A stretch of 64,000 nucleotides of DNA from Acidaminobacter sp. (lineage in GTDB: Bacteria; Bacillota; Clostridia; Peptostreptococcales; Acidaminobacteraceae). The notes beneath the pieces were generated by a model that did not search any database, was not told where the DNA came from, and saw only the letters and a program-made list of their open reading frames with translations. Shown in pieces: positions 57,309-64,000 of the stretch. Location: positions 20,740 to 84,739 of the forward strand of contig NZ_JAOTSB010000012.1 of the NCBI RefSeq assembly GCF_030247605.1, read 5' to 3'. The position numbers and the translations under genes were made by a program. Within the stretch, counting starts at the first letter, position 1. Each line of letters begins with the position of its first letter.

Positions 57309-57370
57309 GGAAGTTGGTGCCATATGACAGTCATTAAGACAGACAGTCTAAACGCCAACTTCCCTTTTTT
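57309..57370 (+). terminator. Terminator-like GTGTC-family hairpin after the MalY/PatB gene
   Basis: GGAAGTTGG pairs with CCAACTTCC across a long loop (which includes GACAGTC...GACAGTC) and seven T follow. The GGAAGTTGGTG start matches the repeat family at 7723 and 40653, so a repeat element probably serves as the terminator. Confidence 0.65.
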
Positions 57371-57458
57371 TCAAGGATCAATAAGTTCACTTCAAAAAAT
57401 CCTAGTGGATCTTATCTACAAATCACATATTTATGTTTAATGCTTTTATTTTGATAGT

Positions 57459-57950
57459 CTAAAACAGGTCACTTCGACGCTCCATCAGCACCACATCGTG
57501 CCAAGTACCGTCCTCCATCCTGCCTAGGCGCTCTCGAATTCCTACTTCCCGGAAACCGCATTTTAAATGTAGTCTGCGACTAGCTGTGTTAGCACTCAAA
57601 ATGCCCGCCCATAGAGTCCAATAACCCGCCTGCTCGGATGCTTCAATTAATGCCGTCAGCAGCGCGGTTCCGACACCTAGACATTTACTGTTTGCAGCGA
57701 CATAAATACTGAGTTCAGCTACACCCGCATAGCTGTTTCTTTTTGACGTTTGGCTCAGGGCAGTCCAGCCTAAAATATTGTCACCTTGCCTGGCCACCAA
57801 ACGACACCCTTCTATATGTTCCGAATCCCATTCCTTCCAGATAGGTACCTGTGTTGCGAAGGTGGCAAGCCCAGTGTCTATGCCCGCCTTATAAATTGCA
57901 GCGACCTGAGGCCAGTCCTCAGGCTTCATGGAATCTATTACAAAATTCAC
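57459..57950 (-). CDS. GNAT acetyltransferase (phosphinothricin acetyltransferase-like)
   Basis: A 163-residue GNAT enzyme of the PAT/Bar/YwnH group: MKPEDWPQVAAIYKAGIDTG near the start, GVAELSIYVAANSKCLGVGTALL as the acetyl-CoA region (residues about 80-102), and HLKCGFREVGIRERLGRMEDGTWHDVV near the end (shown as HLKCGFREVG and GTWHDVV). GTG 57950 has GGAGGGG six bases upstream. The acceptor may be phosphinothricin, methionine sulfoximine or another amino acid; it is not shown by the sequence. It lies downstream of the aldo-keto reductase gene on the same strand, 111 nt away. Confidence 0.88.
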   Translation of the reverse strand: MNFVIDSMKPEDWPQVAAIYKAGIDTGLATFATQVPIWKEWDSEHIEGCRLVARQGDNILGWTALSQTSKRNSYAGVAELSIYVAANSKCLGVGTALLTALIEASEQAGYWTLWAGILSANTASRRLHLKCGFREVGIRERLGRMEDGTWHDVVLMERRSDLF

Positions 57951-58061
57951 AAATTCCCCTCCCCTTTTAATATAAAGGGAGGAAATACTTGCACAAAGAG
58001 TCAAAAATCAATCTCTTTTGCAGTTACTTCCTCCCTCGTTTTACAAATTTATATACATGCC

Positions 58062-58994
58062 CTATTTCACTGCATTTTGAATCTTGATTAGGTCCTCATC
58101 TGTTAGGGATACCAGGCCAGCGTTGACGTTTTCAGCCACTTGTTCAGGTCGTTTGCCGCCCGGAATAACGGCATCGACGCCTTTTTGATGCAGAAGCCAT
58201 GCCAATGCCAGGTTGGGGAGGATGGTATTCTTTTCATCGGCAATCATCTTGAGTCTTGAAACCCGGTGCAAATTTTCTTTAAACTGAGTTTCATTAAACA
58301 GAGCCACTTTATTTCTCCAGTCCTCAGGGGACAGTTTGAAGTCCAGGCTGTATTTGCCGCCAAGGATTCCAAATGCCAGCGGACCGTAAGGCACGAAAGC
58401 AATGCCCGCTTCGACGCAATACGGAAGCAGCTCTTCCTCTGCTTCTCGCTGGAGCAGGTTGTAAGCGCCTTGATAAGCGCTGATCAAACCGCTGCGGTTG
58501 GCTTCTTCCAATTGATCCCGCGTTGCGTTGGAAAGTCCGATTGCCCTGATTTTCCCTTCATCTCTCAGCCGCTCCAGGGCGCCAACAGACTCTGAAAGCG
58601 GCACTTCAGGGTCCACATAATGAATGTAATAAAGGTCTACAAAATCTGTCGACAGCCGTTTCAGACTCGCTTCAAGGGCAGCTCTCAAATATTCCGGCCG
58701 ATTGTTGATTTTTCTGCTCCCATCCGCGCCATATTGAATGGCGCCTTTCGTTGCAATGACGACATCCTGTCTTCTGCCGCGAAGCTCTTCACCCAGTAGT
58801 TCCTCTGAGCGCCCCAGACCATAGGCATCCGCTGTATCGAAAAAGGTAATACCCTGAGAAAGGGCTTCTCTGACGAGGGCTCTTCCCTGTTCTTCGTCCA
58901 AAGCACTGTAGAGATTATGACCGCCAACAGCATTGGTCCCAAGACCAATCCTGGAGATTTCAATGTCCGTTTTCTTGAGTTTAATTTTTTGCAT
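58062..58994 (-). CDS. Aldo/keto reductase
   Basis: A 310-residue NADPH-dependent TIM-barrel oxidoreductase. The catalytic residues are visible: Asp in FFDTADAYGLG with Tyr, Lys in VIATKGA and His in YYIHYVD. The C-terminal NADPH-binding stretch is DAVIPGGKRPEQVAENV. AGGGGGC precedes ATG 58994. It lies 14 nt after the DsrE gene and is the last gene of the run that begins with the ABC transporter. The substrate is unknown. Confidence 0.93.
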   Translation of the reverse strand: MQKIKLKKTDIEISRIGLGTNAVGGHNLYSALDEEQGRALVREALSQGITFFDTADAYGLGRSEELLGEELRGRRQDVVIATKGAIQYGADGSRKINNRPEYLRAALEASLKRLSTDFVDLYYIHYVDPEVPLSESVGALERLRDEGKIRAIGLSNATRDQLEEANRSGLISAYQGAYNLLQREAEEELLPYCVEAGIAFVPYGPLAFGILGGKYSLDFKLSPEDWRNKVALFNETQFKENLHRVSRLKMIADEKNTILPNLALAWLLHQKGVDAVIPGGKRPEQVAENVNAGLVSLTDEDLIKIQNAVK

Positions 58995-59008
58995 CTCTTA
59001 CGCCCCCT

Positions 59009-59350
59009 TCAAAACGTTATGATCTGATAGCCCTTTTCCAAATAGTCCGCCATGGAAGGATGTCCGCTCATATCCCCGGTTACAGGAATACCAGTGGATT
59101 CATTGAATTCGAGGACGCCCATTTTTGCAGAGCAGGCTTTGCAGATGCAATCCAACAAACCCTGTTCCTTCGCTTTCATGTAAAGAGGATTCTTTGTGGT
59201 TTCCAGCTCTTGGATGAGCTTCACAGCCTCACCTTCTATAATAATGGCCACCGCCTCTGCGCCTCGGGCTTTTAAATCCATTGCGTTGAGCAATACATGG
59301 ACAAAGCACATGGCATTGCCATTGAAAGCGAAAAGTGCGTATTTACTCAT
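59009..59350 (-). CDS. DsrE-family sulfur-relay-like protein
   Basis: A 113-residue DsrE/DsrF-like protein (Rossmann-type small fold): KYALFAFNGNAMCFVHVLLNA at the N-terminus (in two parts KYALFAFNGN and AMCFVHVLLNA) and KARGAEAVAIIIEGEAVKL. Three cysteines lie in LLDCICKACSAKMG, the place where sulfur-carrying Cys residues occur in the family. Its start overlaps the upstream ABC permease gene by 4 nt (ATGA), so it is part of the transporter operon. A sulfur-transfer role is possible, but the link with osmolyte-type transport is not obvious. Confidence 0.85.
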   Translation of the reverse strand: MSKYALFAFNGNAMCFVHVLLNAMDLKARGAEAVAIIIEGEAVKLIQELETTKNPLYMKAKEQGLLDCICKACSAKMGVLEFNESTGIPVTGDMSGHPSMADYLEKGYQIITF

Positions 59351-60153
59351 AGATTTTCCTCCTCAGATGTCAATAATCTCAACGATTTGTCTGCAAACAT
59401 AGCCATAAAGAGAACCGGAACCGAACCCTGTACTACCATCAGCGGATCATAAACCCTAATGCCTGAAATGATGGGAACACCAAACCCTCCCGCGCCTACA
59501 GTAGCGCCTATTGTCGCCGCCGAAATATTGATCACCAGCGCTGTTCGGATCCCTGTCAAAATGATTGGGGCAGCAAGGGGAATGTCAATGTGAAGGAACT
59601 GCTGAAAACGGGTCATACCCATACCAGTTCCGGCTTCTCTGACACTGTAGGGAATGGTCTCCATCCCCACTATGGTATTTCGAACCACCGGCAATATGGC
59701 ATACAAATAAAGTGCCAGCATACAGGTTAAATTGCCGTACCCTAAAAGCGGCACAGAGAGTGCAATGACAGCCGCACTTGGAACGGTTTCACCAATGGCA
59801 CTCACGGACAGCACCAGAGATTTCAACTCTGCGTTTTGAGTTAAATGGACCAGACTTCCCAACAATAGTGAGGTGACGACTGCCAGTGACGTCGAAACCA
59901 CGACTATGAAAAAATGCTGCCATGCCAGCATATGCAGCGGCGTTCTCATCTGCAGTGCCGCACGCTTTGGAAGCCAGGGAGATAAAACCGAAATCCCTTC
60001 GTCAAAAAAGAAGATCCAAATTAAAAAGCCAAAGGCATATAGCCCGGGAACGAGCCACTTTCTAATGCCCTTTGTGGAAATACCTTTGCCTCGAAACGAG
60101 ACTGAGTGTGATGGATCTGTATCAGACGCCTCAATAAATCCTGATGTCTTCAT
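59347..60153 (-). CDS. yehW: ABC transporter permease, YehW-like
   Basis: A 268-residue membrane permease of an osmoprotectant-type (quaternary amine) ABC importer. Six or so membrane segments are seen, with the ABC-coupling loop at GMGMTRFQQFLHIDIPLAAP. The N-terminal 35 residues are cytoplasmic. It overlaps the ATPase gene by 4 nt and the DsrE gene by 4 nt. Gene order binding protein, long permease, ATPase, short permease equals yehZYXW of enterobacteria. Confidence 0.9.
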   Translation of the reverse strand: MKTSGFIEASDTDPSHSVSFRGKGISTKGIRKWLVPGLYAFGFLIWIFFFDEGISVLSPWLPKRAALQMRTPLHMLAWQHFFIVVVSTSLAVVTSLLLGSLVHLTQNAELKSLVLSVSAIGETVPSAAVIALSVPLLGYGNLTCMLALYLYAILPVVRNTIVGMETIPYSVREAGTGMGMTRFQQFLHIDIPLAAPIILTGIRTALVINISAATIGATVGAGGFGVPIISGIRVYDPLMVVQGSVPVLFMAMFADKSLRLLTSEEENL

Positions 60154-61112
60154 AACTTAGACACCTCACTCAGATAATTCGCAAGATCATCATATTCTAC
60201 TCTGACAAACCGACCACTTTCACTTTCAATAGGGACCGCATGTAAGCCCAGCCTCATCATTTCTGAAAGCACCTCTTTAAGGCTGACATCCGACTGTAGC
60301 ACAATGTTTCCGGACTCAGGAATCGCTTCGAGCCACTCAGGCAGCTTCTCCAGTCCAAGATCCCTTGCACTGAAGCGCTTTAGAAGCTTCAGTGGATATT
60401 CACTGCCCAAAAAGCTTTTCACAAATGGATCCTCAATGTCGCCGGCAAATTTTCCCGGGGCGCCTGCGTCCAGGATCAGACCCTGATTCATGAGAACCAC
60501 GCGATCCGCCAGAAGAATGGCTTCTTCCACATCATGGGTCACGAAGACGACAGTTTTTCTCAGTGCTCTCTGGATCTCCATAAAGGCCAGCTGAAGCCGC
60601 TCCCTGGTTAAAGGGTCCACCGCGCCAAACGGCTCGTCCATGAGCAGTACGGGCGGATCCGCGGCCAACGCCCGGCATACGCCAACCCGCTGTGCTTCAC
60701 CGCCTGAGAGCTCTCTTGGCTTCTTTAAACGATAAGCGTCAGGTAAACCGCTCATCTCCATCAATGCCTTAACCCGTTCTTCGATGTGAGATTCCGGCCA
60801 CTTCAACAGCCGTGGTACGACAGCAATGTTGTCATGGACATTAAAATGAGGAAATAAACCTACTCCCTGAATACAATATCCAATCTGCCGTCTCAGCAGC
60901 TCCGGCGCATAATCTGCAATATTCTTTCCATTGACTTCAATGCTCCCCGCGTTGATGCCCACCATTCTGTTTATGGTTTTTAGAAGCGTGGACTTTCCGC
61001 ATCCAGAAGGGCCAATCAACACTGCGCATTGTCCCTCAGGCACCTCAAGATCGACGCCTTTCAAAGCTTCCTGAGCCCCATAGGCTTTATATACCTGTGT
61101 CAAGCGAATCAT
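60150..61112 (-). CDS. yehX: ABC transporter ATP-binding protein, YehX/ProV-like
   Basis: A 320-residue ATPase of the osmoprotectant group. Walker A is GPSGCGKST, the signature is LSGGEAQRVGV, Walker B is VLLMDEPFGAVD and the H-loop is FVTHDVEEA. A C-terminal CBS-like half domain (about 265-318, SDVSLKEVLSEMMRLGLHAVPIE in two parts SDVSLKEVLSEMM and RLGLHAVPIE) may sense ionic strength or adenylates. ATG 61112 is used; a GTG three codons earlier is possible. The start overlaps the end of the upstream permease gene by 26 nt. Confidence 0.93.
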   Translation of the reverse strand: MIRLTQVYKAYGAQEALKGVDLEVPEGQCAVLIGPSGCGKSTLLKTINRMVGINAGSIEVNGKNIADYAPELLRRQIGYCIQGVGLFPHFNVHDNIAVVPRLLKWPESHIEERVKALMEMSGLPDAYRLKKPRELSGGEAQRVGVCRALAADPPVLLMDEPFGAVDPLTRERLQLAFMEIQRALRKTVVFVTHDVEEAILLADRVVLMNQGLILDAGAPGKFAGDIEDPFVKSFLGSEYPLKLLKRFSARDLGLEKLPEWLEAIPESGNIVLQSDVSLKEVLSEMMRLGLHAVPIESESGRFVRVEYDDLANYLSEVSKL

Positions 61113-62259
61113 GCGCCACACCCACCCGCTGCGTCATACGATCTTCAAATAGTTTAAAGACTACGTCAAAAATCAATGCCATCAAGACAACGGGAATTGT
61201 CCCTAAAATAACCAGGTCAGTAGCCGATTGTGATAACCCCAGAAAAATAAGCGCACCCATCCCACCGCCGCCAATGAGCCCAGCGAGAATAGTGTTGCCG
61301 ACATTTTGCGTCACCGCAGTCCGGATTCCCGAAAAAATTACAGGTAAAGCAAGCGGCAGAAGGACTTGCCTGAAAATCTGCCGCTTGGTCATCCCAATAG
61401 CCACCGCACTGTCAACCACTGCAGCTTCCACTTGATCAAATCCCGAAAAGGCGTTCGCTGTGATTGGCAGCAGGCAGTAAAGCGTCAGTACAATAAATGC
61501 CGGCGCAAAACCGACCCCACGAATCCCAAGGTCTGCAACCAGAGGGACATTTCTGGAAAGATACGTCAACGGGATCATAATCAGACCCAGCAGCGACAAG
61601 GTTGGCGCCACTTGAAACAGATTGACGACACCAAGGATCCATTCTCTCAACCGCTGGTGTCTGTGGCAGACATAACCAAGCAGGATCCCCGGCAGCAGAG
61701 CGACAGCTGCAGAGGTCAGGGACAGCGTCAGATGCCGGCGCAGTTCTGCGTAGAACGTGACCTCGATATTAATAAACTCTTTGTAAAGTGCCAAATGGGG
61801 TGTGAGTCCCACCCCCGGCACTGCAATGGCAAATAAAACGGTCAGCGTCATCAGAATTCCGCCGCGAGGTGCCCCGCTTTGCAGTATAAGGATACCGGCA
61901 AACAGCAGCCAGAATCCCGAGCTCAGCGAAATCCTGGCGACCTCCATGTCAAAGCTCTCCCCGGCAGGACTAGCCTGCGAAAGCAGCAGCATCAGAAGAC
62001 CGGGAACAAAGCCCAGAAGCCAAGGTACCACGTAGAGCACCATTGAGTTCCGAATGCGATCCCTAAACACATAAAGTCCGGCTGCGATTACTAAAACCAC
62101 CACTGCTGCTATCAGGCTTTTACCTTCCAACAGCGTCGCTGCGTTCAGAGGAATGCCCCTGACCACGCGGTTAGGCCTGAAGGTGCCAAGTGGTAAAAGA
62201 ACCAGGGCAGGAACAGCCAGGGTCAGACCCACTCGGGCTTTTAAAGAGGTTTTTCTCAT
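61087..62259 (-). CDS. yehY: ABC transporter permease with long N-terminus, YehY-like
   Basis: A 390-residue permease. The C-terminal 200 residues form the normal ABC permease domain (coupling loop AIGMTKRQIFRQVLLPLALP). The N-terminal 180 residues add about five membrane segments. This long N-terminus and the size match YehY (about 385 residues) rather than OpuC or ProW permeases. Its ATG overlaps the TAA of the binding-protein gene by one base (TAATG). Confidence 0.9.
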   Translation of the reverse strand: MRKTSLKARVGLTLAVPALVLLPLGTFRPNRVVRGIPLNAATLLEGKSLIAAVVVLVIAAGLYVFRDRIRNSMVLYVVPWLLGFVPGLLMLLLSQASPAGESFDMEVARISLSSGFWLLFAGILILQSGAPRGGILMTLTVLFAIAVPGVGLTPHLALYKEFINIEVTFYAELRRHLTLSLTSAAVALLPGILLGYVCHRHQRLREWILGVVNLFQVAPTLSLLGLIMIPLTYLSRNVPLVADLGIRGVGFAPAFIVLTLYCLLPITANAFSGFDQVEAAVVDSAVAIGMTKRQIFRQVLLPLALPVIFSGIRTAVTQNVGNTILAGLIGGGGMGALIFLGLSQSATDLVILGTIPVVLMALIFDVVFKLFEDRMTQRVGVAHDSLDTGI

Positions 62260-63236
62260 TATTTTAGGAATCCGTTTTCTTTAAGATAAGCATCTGCAAC
62301 CGCTGCAGCGTCTTTCCCATCATAGGCCACCTGAGCGTTGAGCTTCTGAAGGGCTTCCAGATTCAAAGATTCAAAGATAGGTTTCAAAAGACCCTCAATT
62401 TCAGGGTAAACCTCCGCGACCTCACCTCTGAGTACCGGTGCCGGCAGGTACACCGGAGGCACCTGCGCCGGATCATCGACAACGACGAGATTCATTTTGT
62501 CAAGAGCGCCATCTGTGCCGTAAACCAGCGACGCGTTGACATCATTTGTGCCTTCTGACAGGGCTTTCAGCATTTCGGCCGTGTTACCGGACGACAAAAT
62601 TATAAGCTGATCATCCTTCAGCTTGAAACCGTAAGCTTCTTCGTAGCCGAGCAATCCCATGGCATTCTCGGCGAATCCCGCGCTGCAGATCAGTTTGAAC
62701 GGCTTGCCATCATTGATGTAGCTGGCAAGATCCGTCATGGTAACAATACCGTTTTCCTCTGAAAACTCGCGTTTAATGGCGATCATTTCAGTGTTATTGG
62801 CAGAAGCCGGCGTCAGCCAAAGGAGATTCATCTTCTCTTTGTCAAGTTTGGCTGTCAACTCGTACCCTGTCTGAGGGTCATTCCAAATTGAAGTATCTGT
62901 GGCATCTTCAGGATGATAATATTGACCGGAACCTGTATAATCCAGCACCAGATCGACCTCACCGTTTTCCAGCGCCTTTCTCAGAATATCCGGAGTGCCA
63001 AAATTAACTTTATCGACAGTTTCAATGCCATTTGCATTGAGTACCTGAATGATCATTTTTCCAAAAATGCTGCCCTCTGAGTCCAGCATAGTGGCGACGA
63101 CAACCGGTTCTTTTTCGACTTCAGAAGGCTGCTCAGCAGGCGCTTCAGCCGGTGTCTCAGCGGGTTGGCTGCACCCCGTTCCAAGAGCGAGGGTCAGGAT
63201 CATTAAAAGTGCCAGTAAGAACCATTGTTTTTTCAT
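62259..63236 (-). CDS. osmF: Osmoprotectant-type substrate-binding lipoprotein, OsmF/YehZ-like
   Basis: A 325-residue lipoprotein (lipobox LGTGCS, Cys22), followed by a Pro/Glu-rich linker (to about residue 45) and a periplasmic-binding-protein-like domain of the OpuAC/OsmF kind (KEPVVVATMLDSEGSIFGKM, LDYTGSGQYYHPED, YLPAPVLRGEV). These bind betaine-like or other quaternary amines with low affinity in characterised relatives. GAGAGGT precedes ATG 63236. It is the first gene of the transporter operon. The ligand is not certain. Confidence 0.92.
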   Translation of the reverse strand: MKKQWFLLALLMILTLALGTGCSQPAETPAEAPAEQPSEVEKEPVVVATMLDSEGSIFGKMIIQVLNANGIETVDKVNFGTPDILRKALENGEVDLVLDYTGSGQYYHPEDATDTSIWNDPQTGYELTAKLDKEKMNLLWLTPASANNTEMIAIKREFSEENGIVTMTDLASYINDGKPFKLICSAGFAENAMGLLGYEEAYGFKLKDDQLIILSSGNTAEMLKALSEGTNDVNASLVYGTDGALDKMNLVVVDDPAQVPPVYLPAPVLRGEVAEVYPEIEGLLKPIFESLNLEALQKLNAQVAYDGKDAAAVADAYLKENGFLK

Positions 63237-63325
63237 AATATACCTCTCATAGGTGTGTCATATTTGATTTTGTCTTTTTGTTCACCGCCCAGCAATATTC
63301 TGAAATATGCCGGCGTATGAAAGAA

Positions 63326-63347
63326 GCCGTTACAGGTGCGTAACGGC
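63326..63347. terminator. Weak hairpin between the ACT-like gene and the transporter
   Basis: GCCGTTAC-AGGTGC-GTAACGGC is a perfect 8-bp stem; the minus strand continues TTCTTTC, only a weak T tract. Confidence 0.5.
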
Positions 63348-63360
63348 GTGTTTCTATACA

Positions 63361-63612
63361 TCAGAACTCCATACGCTTAACGACAAAGGACTCCAATTTT
63401 TTCAATTCAATCTCAAGGGCGTCAACTTCCTTTTCATTGCCAGGTAAAAATTCGAGAATCAACAAACCCTTGGAGCTGCAAGATCCTTCACCTGGTGTGT
63501 CATGAAGGCCAAGACGCGTCTTGATGTAACATCCATAGCGCGTTAAAAGTTCTTGAACCTTGAGCGCCTCCTCTTCTCTATGACCAATCAAAATACCCAT
63601 AATAATTCTCAT
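63361..63612 (-). CDS. Small ACT-like protein (TM1266/iron-only-hydrogenase-regulator-like)
   Basis: An 83-residue protein with a ferredoxin-like ACT pattern: MGILIGHREEEALKVQELL, then YIKTRLGLHD, GLLILEFLPGNEKEVDALEI (20 residues) and ESFVVKRMEF. This resembles the small TM1266-type proteins annotated as putative regulators of the iron-only hydrogenase system, but the resemblance is partial. AGGAGGATGGTCGG precedes ATG 63612. It is transcribed alone, with a weak terminator after it. The ligand and function are unknown. Confidence 0.6.
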   Translation of the reverse strand: MRIIMGILIGHREEEALKVQELLTRYGCYIKTRLGLHDTPGEGSCSSKGLLILEFLPGNEKEVDALEIELKKLESFVVKRMEF

Positions 63613-64000
63613 CCGACCATCCTCCTTTAGTGTGCTTGAAGAGTTTTCTCTTTCAGTCCTCCTGACAGAGGCGAACTACATCACTTCGATGATACCCGCT
63701 TTTCAAAGATATACTCAGACTGGAAAACGAAGGAGATTGATTATTTTAACGCATACTCTTGAATATTCAAACAGTTTACAAAAGAATGAAAAATATTTTT
63801 GTTACATTTTGTAGAATGCTGTGCGATTTTGTGAGGCGCATTCTATAATGAGCCAACGTCATTATTGTTACATATACCTAGATTCTACGTGCAATCTACT
63901 CATATAACCCTTTAAGCAAGTATTTATAATCGTTAAGCCAAAACCATTCTTTCACCCAATGGGTGAAAGAAAATTGCAGCAAATTAACATCTATTTGTAT
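63613..64000. other. AT-rich right-hand end without a supported gene
   Basis: About 390 bp. A plus-strand frame at 63632-63814 has no domain or ribosome binding site and is not called. Notable are AGAATGC...GCATTCT (about 63814-63843) directly before TATAAT (63844-63849), and a perfect inverted repeat at 63947-63971. A promoter for a gene beyond the right edge is likely. Confidence 0.5.
63947..63971. repeat. Perfect 11-bp inverted repeat at the right edge
   Basis: TTCTTTCACCC and GGGTGAAAGAA are separated by AAT. It is a symmetric operator candidate or a small hairpin upstream of a gene outside the window. Confidence 0.6.

Noticed and set aside
63632..63814. 60-codon plus-strand frame at the right end
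   Set aside because: No ribosome binding site, no domain, AT-rich composition typical of an intergenic region.
1..64000. tRNA, rRNA, insertion sequence or prophage genes
   Set aside because: No cloverleaf, rRNA segment, transposase or phage structural motif was noticed on either strand, although a tool-based scan was not possible.

Overview
The window looks like chromosome of a strictly or mainly anaerobic, Gram-positive, Clostridia-type bacterium of roughly balanced base composition. The signs are a T-box leader in front of acetolactate synthase, an LTA-synthase-like phosphotransferase, YtxH- and GerMN-type proteins, CstA, strong GGAGG-type ribosome binding sites with frequent GTG/TTG starts, and purine/ureide catabolism genes of the amino-acid and purine fermenters. 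I cannot name the genus. No rRNA, tRNA, CRISPR array, transposase or phage gene was seen.

Layout. 1-2.3 kb: a microcompartment shell gene (cut by the window edge) overlapped by a GGDEF/HD-GYP protein. 2.3-4.2 kb: a Fur/PerR repressor, then a winged-helix regulator with a degenerate cyclase-family protein. 4.3-7.7 kb: a copper-efflux operon (Cys-rich HTH protein, CopA, CopZ). 7.8-11 kb: a second cyclase, two membrane proteins and a MATE exporter. 11.3-24.6 kb: the metabolic core, all on the minus strand: class III CoA transferase, a third cyclase, the three oxamate carbamoyltransferase-type proteins (DUF1116, FdrA, DUF2877) plus a 59-residue protein between them, a PucR regulator, an NCS2 permease and a three-subunit molybdenum hydroxylase. 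24.7-28.1 kb: a divergent VWA/MoxR-AAA+ pair. 28.2-32.9 kb: AEC transporter, metallo-beta-lactamase-fold hydrolase, HflC/HflK, pirin. 33.1-40.6 kb: LTA-synthase-like enzyme carrying a translated repeat array, papain-fold peptidase, Ig-like surface protein, TipA-type MerR regulator, VOC protein, DEAD-box helicase. 40.8-48.6 kb: second MATE exporter, T-box/ilvB/ilvH, a small HesB-like protein, CstA, an unknown protein, YtxH. 48.8-55 kb: RF3, a 77-bp tandem repeat locus, a baeRF-family protein, a GerMN protein and a lipoprotein hydrolase. 55-64 kb: two GNATs, a tiny ORF with an in-frame UGA, a MalY/PatB lyase, an aldo-keto reductase, DsrE, an OsmF/YehYXW-type ABC transporter and an ACT-like small protein.

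How the genes fit together. The 11.3-24.6 kb block reads as purine/allantoin-derived catabolism: uptake (NCS2), purine hydroxylation (Xdh), late ureide steps (FdrA-DUF1116-DUF2877, which yield carbamoyl phosphate in the characterised E. coli system) under a PucR sensor. The VWA/MoxR pair beside Xdh recalls the CoxD/CoxE maturation pair of CO dehydrogenase.

The most unusual content is repeat DNA. At least three families are interspersed: (i) a palindromic family with core GGTGTCWGACACC, which also occurs as a 24-bp tandem unit and has entered two reading frames; (ii) an inverted repeat with TGCCGATGGT arms; (iii) a 77-bp tandem repeat with a hairpin that shows compensatory base changes. A second candidate novelty is a 36-codon membrane micro-ORF with an in-frame UGA followed by a SECIS-like hairpin.
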